From an archaeon (lineage in GTDB: Archaea; Thermoproteota; QMWL01), in assembly GCA_003661605.2 (NCBI GenBank), contig QMWL02000011.1:1-11871 (forward strand): 11,871 bases of DNA, given 5' to 3'. This document shows positions 11,536 through 11,871 of the stretch, one piece after another; position 1 is the stretch's first letter, and every line of letters begins with the position of its first letter. The position numbers and the translations under genes are program-made. A model generated the notes under the pieces. That model worked only from the letters and a program-made list of their open reading frames with translations, searched no databases and was not told the DNA's origin.

Positions 11536-11871
11536 CTAAGCTCCTGGAGGCGTTACTAACTCTAGCCTAAGTCGGAACTTATCGTTCTGGGCTGCTGTAG
11601 GTGCGAAGCGGAGTAGAAGTGTGACCAGCGCCTTCTCACCGGGTCCGAGTGTGATCGGCGTATCTGAACCACTGGACTTTTCTAGCATTCCATCGCGGAT
11701 CTCGACCTGAACGACCTCCGTTTCATCCTTTCGAATCGAAACGCGTAGATGCTCTACACGGCTCATGTCCGGCGTTCCTGCATACTCCCACCCTCCTGGT
11801 ACGAATTCGATGTATATTGGAATAGGTCGGTCCGCGGTGTTGGTTAGCTCGTACACAGAGTCGTAGTAGAC
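11536..11871 (-). CDS. Unrecognised beta-rich protein, C-terminal part (5' end outside window)
   Basis: The complement is open from the window edge to TAG at 11538-11536, giving the last 111 codons. A GTG at 11856 is in frame, but five more codons (VYYDS) continue upstream and the sequence starts mid-domain, so it is read as a truncated gene. The visible part alternates short beta strands and turns: DSVYELTNTADRPIPIYIEF, HLRVSIRKDETEVVQVEIRD, then TPITLGPGEKALVTLLLRFA and KFRLRLELVTPPGA. This resembles the C-terminal half of an Ig-like or camelysin/TasA-type (SipW- or DUF1102-like) secreted protein, where TN and GPGE turns are common, but I cannot assign a family. It has no membrane helix in the visible portion. 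It converges on alba. Confidence 0.6.
   Translation of the reverse strand, partial: VYYDSVYELTNTADRPIPIYIEFVPGGWEYAGTPDMSRVEHLRVSIRKDETEVVQVEIRDGMLEKSSGSDTPITLGPGEKALVTLLLRFAPTAAQNDKFRLRLELVTPPGA

Noticed and set aside
1..11871. tRNA, rRNA, CRISPR array, insertion sequence or prophage
   Set aside because: Almost all bases are in convincing genes, gaps are short, and I found no cloverleaf, regular spaced repeat, transposase motif or terminal inverted repeats.

Overview
The window looks like chromosomal DNA from an archaeon of the Thermoproteota/TACK side. The markers are a group II chaperonin subunit, RNA polymerase subunit Rpo6, an Alba chromatin protein and ribosomal protein eS25; eS25 is known from TACK and Asgard archaea and eukaryotes but not typical euryarchaea. 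Base composition is near balanced. TATA-like boxes lie about 20-33 nt upstream of many start codons, which suggests mostly leaderless mRNAs. TTG and GTG starts are very common, and one gene appears to start at CTG. I cannot name the genus.

Layout. (1) 1-524, minus: 5' part of a protein that resembles a corrinoid-binding protein but lacks the cobalamin-ligand motif. It diverges from (2) 594-4216, plus: a tight cassette of a MinD/ParA-like ATPase, an ACT-like + V4R protein, a Roadblock/LC7 protein and a small Ras-like GTPase, followed by orotidine-5'-phosphate decarboxylase and eS25. (3) 4213-4599, minus: a small cyclophilin-like-fold protein. (4) 4678-6873, plus: a large secreted, probably glycosylated, C-terminally membrane-anchored surface protein, whose tail overlaps (5) 6782-7930, minus: a DegT/DnrJ/EryC1/StrS PLP-dependent aminotransferase. 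(6) 7994-9157, plus: a fucose-isomerase-like protein. (7) 9208-11185, plus: chaperonin subunit and overlapping rpo6. (8) 11231-11512, plus: Alba. (9) 11536-11871, minus: 3' end of an unrecognised, possibly secreted beta-rich protein.

How the genes fit together. Region 2 is the most interesting. Four proteins with regulatory folds (MinD ATPase, V4R, Roadblock, small GTPase) are packed with 4-bp overlaps or short gaps. Roadblock + GTPase is the core of bacterial MglB/MglA and CvnB/CvnD systems and of eukaryotic Ragulator/Rag. V4R has been proposed as the ancestor of the Bet3 subunit of TRAPP, a Rab GTPase exchange factor. The cassette could therefore be an archaeal GTPase switch, possibly positioned by a MinD-like ATPase; this is inference. 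The remainder is largely housekeeping: pyrimidine synthesis, translation, transcription, protein folding and chromatin. Sugar-related and surface genes lie between. There is no mobile element, CRISPR array, tRNA or rRNA that I can support, and no gene-free stretch longer than about 100 bases.
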